Source: a virus
Strand: one strand, 5' to 3'
Length of the DNA stretch: 20,052 nucleotides
IMG/VR virus record: IMGVR_UViG_3300009705_000176
Location: 1-20,052 of that record
Position numbers and translations under genes: made by a program. The notes beneath the pieces were generated by a model that worked only from the letters and a program-made list of their open reading frames with translations, was not told the origin of the DNA and ran no database searches. Positions 15,146 through 20,052 of the stretch are shown here, piece by piece. Position 1 is the stretch's first letter, and every line of letters starts with the position of its first letter.

Positions 15146-18100
15146 ATGGCTACATTATCAGTCTACAAGAAAAAGAAAAAAACCAAAGTAACAGATGCGA
15201 TTTCAGCATCATCATCAATCTCCCAATTAAGAAAAGTTACAAGTGAAGAAGAAGCACTAGAAGAAATTAAAACAGAAGAATTTTATAAGACGCTACAAAG
15301 TTATTATACACATAGAGATGGTGACAGTGAAATTACAACTAGAGGTAATAATGTATTTTCAAAAATGTCTCATGCAGATTTATTAGAATATTTTTATAAT
15401 GATAGGTCATGGAGAAATAATAATACTGGTGGTATGACTAAAGATTTAGCTAATGCGTTTACTGATAGTTCAGAAAGAAATGCACAGTTAGGATACATCT
15501 CAGCTACTTATCATGCGTTACCATCATTTTGGAATGACCCAAATAGAAGTTTTGGTTCATGGTTATATGACAACGGTGGAGCAATGATAGCTGACCCAGT
15601 AAATCTAATATCTTTTGGTATTGGTGGTCAAGCCGCTAAAGTTGCTTACAGAAAAGGTTTAACTGAAGTTCTTAAAGGAAGAGTGGCAGGAGAGATTAAT
15701 AAACAAGTATTGAAAGAAACAGCTAAAGTAGCAACTAAAGAAGCTATGGGAAAAGCTGTAATGAAGGGTGCAATAGTGGAAGGCAAAATTGGTGCAGTAG
15801 TTGCAACAGCACAAGATACTATGCTCCAAATTACAGAAATTAAAACAGGTGTAAGTGATGGTTATAGCCTTAAAAGAGGTGCATTAGCTACAGGAGCAGG
15901 ATTTGGTTTTGGTACTGTATTTGGTGGTGCATTTTCTTATGGTGGTTTTAAATTAGGAATGAGAGGAAGTAAGAATACAGCAGTTAAGAATTTAAAAGAT
16001 ATACATGAATATGGTAGAAGTGAAATTACAGGTAAAAGATTATTTCAAGATTTAGCAGAACCTAAACCTGATAAAGCATTATATAAAAATCTTGATAAGA
16101 ATACTGTTGAAAGATTGACTACTGAAAGTAAACTTAATGGTAAAACTATTGATGAAAAAATTGCCAATTTAAGAAAAACTATTGGTACAGGGAAGCCTCC
16201 TGAAGAATTATTAAATTATTATAAATTTCCTAAGAAAGTACGAGTACATTTAAAAAACCTTGCAGACCAAATGGTCAGAGAAGGTAAAATAATTGATGAT
16301 GTTGTCAGTGAAAAATATGCAATAGCACAAGCACAAGTTTTAGGTTTAGATAGTAATGCAGTTGTTGCTTTAGGTAAATCAAGAGCAAAAGCAGATAGAT
16401 TATTATATGCAGAAATACTTGCACATGGAGATTTATTAGCTAAACAAAGTGACGACATAGTTAAACTAGGAAATCAATTACATAGATTAGATATAACCCC
16501 TGATGAAGAAGCAAAAATATTAGCAGAGTTAAACATAAGACAGAACATTGCAGGTGAAACTTTAATCAATCAAAAAGAAATTACTAAAAATGTAGCTAGA
16601 GCCATGAGATTTATGCAGGTAAATAAAGATGGAACTAGAGCCGCAGAATTAAAAATAAATCCTGAAGACCCTGCAATGGCAACTTTAAAAACAGGAAATC
16701 CAAAAGAATTTTACAAAGCAATAGCTAAACTCCATGACACAGACCAAGTTATAATGGCATTACAGAATGCTAGAAAAGTAGATGGTTGGGATTTAACTTC
16801 AGAGTTTATTAATAATAACTTACTATCTTCTCCTGACACTCACATTATTAATATTGTATCAGGACTGTTTCAGACACAGTGGAAACCTTTAACTATGTTA
16901 GTTAGAGCCGCCTTTTTAGCACCACAAGATAGTAAAAGAGCAAACACATTGGCTAAAGAAGCTGTTGATACTTATATTCACCAATTTTATTATACTAAAG
17001 ATGCACTGTTAGCGGCTAGAAGAGGCTTCATGGAAGGCAGAGGTATCCTTGATAGTAAGCAGATGAAGTACGATAACAATATTAGACAAGGACAACTACA
17101 AAGATGGTTACAAGCAACTACTAGAATTTTAACTGACAACATGGGAACAGTAGGCGTTGGGCTTGATAAATATGTAGTTAGACCTGTGGGTTACGCTGTA
17201 TCTTTTCCTATGAGAATTTTAAGTGCAGGTGATGAGTTTCTTAAAACAATGACTTACAAAGCAAGAATGACATCTCAAATTAATTCACAAATAAGAAGCG
17301 AAACAGGTAAAGGATTTTGGAAAGGTGTAGTCAATGATGAAGAGTTTAAATTAAGATTTAAAGAACTAGAAGCTGATTATCAAAAAACTGCCTCTGGTGG
17401 TGCTATTGAAACTGCGGACATGCCTAGCAAAAATATAAGTGACGTAAACAAATTACAAGTTAATGACCCATTACAATATGCTAGAGAAAGCACATACACG
17501 CAATCAGCTTATTCTATTGACCCTGCAACAGGTAAATTAGAAGGTGGTATTACAGGCGGTGTTTTATCTTTCACAAGTAAACACAAATGGACAAGAGCAT
17601 TAGGTCTACACTTTATCAATACTCCATCTAACTTAATTAAATGGAATTTTGAACACTTACCATTAGCAAACAAATTAGTTTTATCTACCAGACATGCTTT
17701 AAAAAAAGGAGCAGATGGTAAATATCTAAATGTTGAAGCGGCGGCAGAAGCTAACGCTAGAGCAACTATGGGATTTCTACTATGGTCATCAGCATTCAGT
17801 GCTGTAACTATGGGTAAAATTACTGGTGGTGGTTCAAGAAATTACAGGGAAAACATTGAGAGAGAATTGTCTACAGGTTGGAAACCTTATTCTTATAAAA
17901 CAAATGATGGAAGATATATTCAATTAAATAGAGCAGACCCAGTGATGATGCCTTTCTTTATTATGGCAGATTTACAACAGTCTATGGGTAAGTTTTTAAG
18001 ATACAATGAAGATATACCTGAAGCAGTTCAGAAGGATATGACAGAGTTATCTATGGGAGTTTTAACTTCTTTGTTTAGAAATCTTAACTCTAAATTCTAT

Positions 18101-18886
18101 ATGAAAAATATAGTTGAAACTGCAAACTTTTTCTTTAGTGATGACTTTGTTTCTACAAGGTCTCCTGATAAAGTAAGTGCTTCAGTATTAGCTAGAGCAA
18201 TTTATAAACTAACACCACTATCAGGTGGATTAAGATACGCTACTAGAGTTGAAGAAGATTATCAAAAAGAACTATTCACATTAAATGACAGGCTGTTAGC
18301 TTTAAATCCTTTCAAAGGTAAAGATGGTATTATGCCAAAACGTAATATGTATGGTGAAAAAATAGATAGAAATAAAGGTTGGTTATTTGGATTAGGTGGA
18401 AAATCTGGTTTATGGTCATCACCTTTTGCTATGACTAAAACTGACAACCCAATGATACAAAAGTTTTATGAAACTAGAGATTTTGATTACAGACCACCTG
18501 CTAAAATAGATAGAGAAAGTGGTGTAGATTTAAGAACAATTAAAAATGAAACTACTGAACAAACTGCTTATGACAGATGGAGAGAATTAGCAGGACAAGT
18601 TACATTGTCTTATCAAGGTCAAAAATTAACACTTAAAAAGTTAATTGAAAAAGTAATATTAGACCCTAAGAGCAGACTTTACAAAAAACCTGATGGCACA
18701 GTTGCAGGGAGAGATGAAAGACAGAAGTTTATTTTAGAATTTGTGCATAAAGCAGAAGCAAAAGCTAAAAAACTACTACTAAAAGAGTTCCCTAAAATTA
18801 AACAAATGCAAAAAGATAGAAAAACAATTTATAAAAATTCTAAGAGAAAAGCTAAGAAAAACTACATTGAGATACTAACTCAATAA
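15146..18886 (+). CDS. Internal virion protein D, T7 gp16-like, without a visible transglycosylase domain
   Basis: This 1246-aa protein is the largest in the window and corresponds to T7 gp16 (1318 aa), which is ejected and forms the inner-membrane end of the DNA translocation channel. The N-terminal region begins with a lysine cluster (YKKKKKTK) and does not show the E-S motif and following pattern of the lytic transglycosylase domain of T7 gp16. It contains an ADPVNLISFGIGG segment (149-161), frequent in large phage ejection proteins, and a glycine-rich hydrophobic stretch at about 247-270 that may enter the membrane. Further on come long amphipathic helical regions and NNNLLSSPDTHIINIVSGLF, with a hydrophobic AFLAP after it. 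The C-terminus is very basic (KNSKRKAKKNY). It starts one base after gp15. The peptidoglycan-cutting activity must come from elsewhere or from a diverged domain. Confidence 0.87.
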   Translation: MATLSVYKKKKKTKVTDAISASSSISQLRKVTSEEEALEEIKTEEFYKTLQSYYTHRDGDSEITTRGNNVFSKMSHADLLEYFYNDRSWRNNNTGGMTKDLANAFTDSSERNAQLGYISATYHALPSFWNDPNRSFGSWLYDNGGAMIADPVNLISFGIGGQAAKVAYRKGLTEVLKGRVAGEINKQVLKETAKVATKEAMGKAVMKGAIVEGKIGAVVATAQDTMLQITEIKTGVSDGYSLKRGALATGAGFGFGTVFGGAFSYGGFKLGMRGSKNTAVKNLKDIHEYGRSEITGKRLFQDLAEPKPDKALYKNLDKNTVERLTTESKLNGKTIDEKIANLRKTIGTGKPPEELLNYYKFPKKVRVHLKNLADQMVREGKIIDDVVSEKYAIAQAQVLGLDSNAVVALGKSRAKADRLLYAEILAHGDLLAKQSDDIVKLGNQLHRLDITPDEEAKILAELNIRQNIAGETLINQKEITKNVARAMRFMQVNKDGTRAAELKINPEDPAMATLKTGNPKEFYKAIAKLHDTDQVIMALQNARKVDGWDLTSEFINNNLLSSPDTHIINIVSGLFQTQWKPLTMLVRAAFLAPQDSKRANTLAKEAVDTYIHQFYYTKDALLAARRGFMEGRGILDSKQMKYDNNIRQGQLQRWLQATTRILTDNMGTVGVGLDKYVVRPVGYAVSFPMRILSAGDEFLKTMTYKARMTSQINSQIRSETGKGFWKGVVNDEEFKLRFKELEADYQKTASGGAIETADMPSKNISDVNKLQVNDPLQYARESTYTQSAYSIDPATGKLEGGITGGVLSFTSKHKWTRALGLHFINTPSNLIKWNFEHLPLANKLVLSTRHALKKGADGKYLNVEAAAEANARATMGFLLWSSAFSAVTMGKITGGGSRNYRENIERELSTGWKPYSYKTNDGRYIQLNRADPVMMPFFIMADLQQSMGKFLRYNEDIPEAVQKDMTELSMGVLTSLFRNLNSKFYMKNIVETANFFFSDDFVSTRSPDKVSASVLARAIYKLTPLSGGLRYATRVEEDYQKELFTLNDRLLALNPFKGKDGIMPKRNMYGEKIDRNKGWLFGLGGKSGLWSSPFAMTKTDNPMIQKFYETRDFDYRPPAKIDRESGVDLRTIKNETTEQTAYDRWRELAGQVTLSYQGQKLTLKKLIEKVILDPKSRLYKKPDGTVAGRDERQKFILEFVHKAEAKAKKLLLKEFPKIKQMQKDRKTIYKNSKRKAKKNYIEILTQ

Positions 18887-18933
18887 AGTACCCCTTTTAG
18901 AAGAATTCAACCCAAAATAAGGAATAATAACAC
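18887..18933 (+). promoter_or_regulatory. Short spacer with ribosome binding site before the tail fibre gene
   Basis: This 47-bp gap separates the gp16-like stop from the fibre start. It has a CCCCTTTT run (18893-18900) but no complementary arm, so I do not call a terminator. AAGGAA at 18919-18924 has nine bases to the ATG and is the only site I can support. A promoter is possible, as T7 has phi17 just before gene 17, but no sequence is recognised. Confidence 0.4.
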
Positions 18934-20052
18934 ATGGCAAATAGTTTTGTACGTTACACAGGTAACGCTAGTACAACAGCTTTTGCTATTCCATTCAGTT
19001 ATAGGGCTTCAACAGATTTAACAGTAACGATTGCAGGGGTAGCTTCAACTGCATATACATTAAATGCGGCAGGAACTACTTTAACATTTACTTCTGCACC
19101 TGCTGATACCTTAGCTATTGAAATTAGAAGAACAACATCACAGACTGCAAGATTAACAGACTATGCTGATGGTTCAGTTCTTACTGAAAATGATTTAGAT
19201 ACAGATAGTGAACAAGCATTCTTTATGTCACAAGAAGCTATTGATGATGCAAAAGATGTAATCTCATTAGACAATGCAGATTTTCAATATGATGTAGGAA
19301 GTAAAAGATTAAAAAATGTGACTGACCCTACAGCCGCACAAGACGCTGTAACAAAGAATTATTTAGAAAGCACTTGGTTATCAGCTTCAGATAAAACAAA
19401 TTTAACTGCGGTGGCAGGTGTATCAACACAAATGGGATTACTAGGTACTTCAGATGCAATATCTGATATGAACACTTTAGCTACAGCAGATATTATTTCT
19501 GACATGAACACATTAGCTACCAGTGATATTGTTGCTGACCTAAATACTTTAGCGGCTTCAGATATTGTAACTGATATGAATACGTTAGCAACTTCTGCTA
19601 ATGTTACTGCTATGGGATTACTAGGTAATTCTACAACTGTAACAAATATGGGATTACTTGGAACTTCAGCAGTCGTTACTGATTTAGGATTATTAGGAAC
19701 TTCGGCAGTTGTTACTGATTTAGATTTATTAGCTACTTCAGCTAATGTTACTGCTATGGGATTACTAGGTAATTCTACAACTGTAACAAATCTAGGTTTA
19801 TTAGGAACTTCAACAGTAGTTTCAAACATAGCAACAGTAGCAGGTAAAAATACTGAAATTGGTTTATTAGGAACTTCAGCTAATGCAACAGCTATAGGTT
19901 TACTAGGAACGTCAGCAGTAATAGCTGATATGAATACTCTTGCTACTTCAGATATTGTTTCAGACTTAAATACTTTAGCTTCATCAGGAATTGTTGAAGA
20001 CTTAAATATTTTAGCAACTTCAGCAAATGTTACTGCTATGGGATTATTAGGA
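18934..20052 (+). CDS. Tail fibre protein, T7 gp17-type N-terminal domain (3' end outside the window)
   Basis: The first 373 codons are present; the gene continues past the right edge. The N-terminal approximately 105 residues (MANSFVRYTGNASTTAFAIP, then DLTVTIAG, LTFTSAPA, IEIRRTTSQTARLTDYADGS and LTENDLDTDSEQAFF) are the T7 tail fibre N-terminal domain that anchors the fibre to the tail adaptor/nozzle. Next is a linker with the common fibre motif RLKNVTDPTAAQDAVTKNYL (about 125-144). From residue 167 onward the protein is an array of 12-residue repeats rich in leucine, threonine, serine and alanine, probably forming a trimeric shaft. The receptor-binding tip is not in the window. AAGGAA at 18919-18924 is the ribosome binding site. 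An antisense frame within the repeat array is a by-product of the repetition. Confidence 0.93.
   Translation, partial: MANSFVRYTGNASTTAFAIPFSYRASTDLTVTIAGVASTAYTLNAAGTTLTFTSAPADTLAIEIRRTTSQTARLTDYADGSVLTENDLDTDSEQAFFMSQEAIDDAKDVISLDNADFQYDVGSKRLKNVTDPTAAQDAVTKNYLESTWLSASDKTNLTAVAGVSTQMGLLGTSDAISDMNTLATADIISDMNTLATSDIVADLNTLAASDIVTDMNTLATSANVTAMGLLGNSTTVTNMGLLGTSAVVTDLGLLGTSAVVTDLDLLATSANVTAMGLLGNSTTVTNLGLLGTSTVVSNIATVAGKNTEIGLLGTSANATAIGLLGTSAVIADMNTLATSDIVSDLNTLASSGIVEDLNILATSANVTAMGLLG
19597..19647 (+). repeat. 51-bp exact direct repeat, copy 1
   Basis: Starting GCTAATGTTACTGC and ending CTGTAACAAAT, this segment is identical base for base to 19741-19791. The copies are offset by 144 bp, exactly four 36-bp units, and so stay in frame and in register. 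Identity extending through third codon positions indicates recent duplication or gene conversion, not selection on protein alone. Confidence 0.92.
19741..19791 (+). repeat. 51-bp exact direct repeat, copy 2
   Basis: Identical to 19597-19647 over 51 bases, beginning at codons ANVTAMGLL of the fibre shaft. A shorter, diverged third version (GCAAATGTTACTGCTATGGG onward) starts at about 20022 and is cut by the window edge. Confidence 0.92.

Larger units (their letters stand above)
19432..20052 (+). repeat. Array of 36-bp (12-residue) degenerate tandem repeats in the tail fibre gene
   Basis: From codon 167 to the window end the fibre is built of units of two main flavours, DMNTLATSDIVx and xMGLLGTSxVVT, each 12 residues long. 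About 17 units are visible; one unit near codon 301-310 (NIATVAGKNT) is only ten residues and marks an irregularity. Positions of the leucines, the small residue before Ser and the valine/isoleucine pair are conserved throughout. Such regular heptad-free repeats are typical of a beta or mixed shaft in trimeric fibres. The array continues beyond the window. Confidence 0.9.

Noticed and set aside
19359-19829. Antisense open frame of 156 codons with repetitive VxxxPxNPxxVT-like translation
   Set aside because: It is the mirror of the in-frame fibre repeats; a 36-bp period keeps the antisense frame free of stops. No ribosome binding site or other sign of a gene.

Overview
The window is a 20 kb segment of a lytic, T7-like podovirus genome (Autographiviridae-type gene order). 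Every gene is on the + strand, packed with tiny gaps or start/stop overlaps, and the sequence is strongly AT-rich. The gene content (T7-type exonuclease, portal, scaffold, capsid, tail tubular proteins A and B, internal virion proteins gp13 to gp16, T7-type tail fibre) identifies the phage group with high confidence. The low GC, compact coding and phage-borne class I ribonucleotide reductase resemble marine T7-like phages, such as those infecting SAR11 or other marine alphaproteobacteria. The host is an inference and is not shown by the sequence.

Bases 1-4673 are the end of the DNA metabolism module: the last 40 codons of a T7-type DNA polymerase, a small putative PD-(D/E)XK nuclease, a gp6-like 5'-3' exonuclease, a DUF3310 protein (the domain found in T7 gp1.7), then nrdA and nrdB. 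Three small genes lie between nrdA and nrdB (36, 76 and 54 codons). Two of them encode predicted membrane proteins, and the last two small genes and nrdB are linked by ATGA-type or longer overlaps. The nuclease, exonuclease and RNR together would degrade host DNA and supply dNTPs for phage replication. A stem-loop followed by a T run sits at the end of nrdB, on the boundary with the virion module.

Bases 4674-8983 are head genes: a 61-aa protein of unknown function, a gp7.3-like small virion protein, portal, scaffold, two small unknown proteins, a 138-bp non-coding leader with two hairpins, and the major capsid protein. The capsid gene is followed by a strong intrinsic terminator, as T-phi follows gene 10 in T7.

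Bases 9057-18886 are the tail and ejection genes: tail tubular protein A, tail tubular protein B, and internal virion proteins corresponding to gp13, gp14, gp15 and gp16. The gp16-like protein lacks a recognisable N-terminal lytic transglycosylase domain. Bases 18934-20052 are the 5' part of the tail fibre gene, which runs off the window. After a T7-type N-terminal anchor it enters a long array of 12-residue (36-bp) repeats, including a 51-bp exact DNA duplication.

I found no tRNA, CRISPR, insertion sequence or integrase gene, and no clearly new biological system. The least explained parts are the small genes inside the nrd cassette, the capsid leader, and the repetitive fibre shaft.
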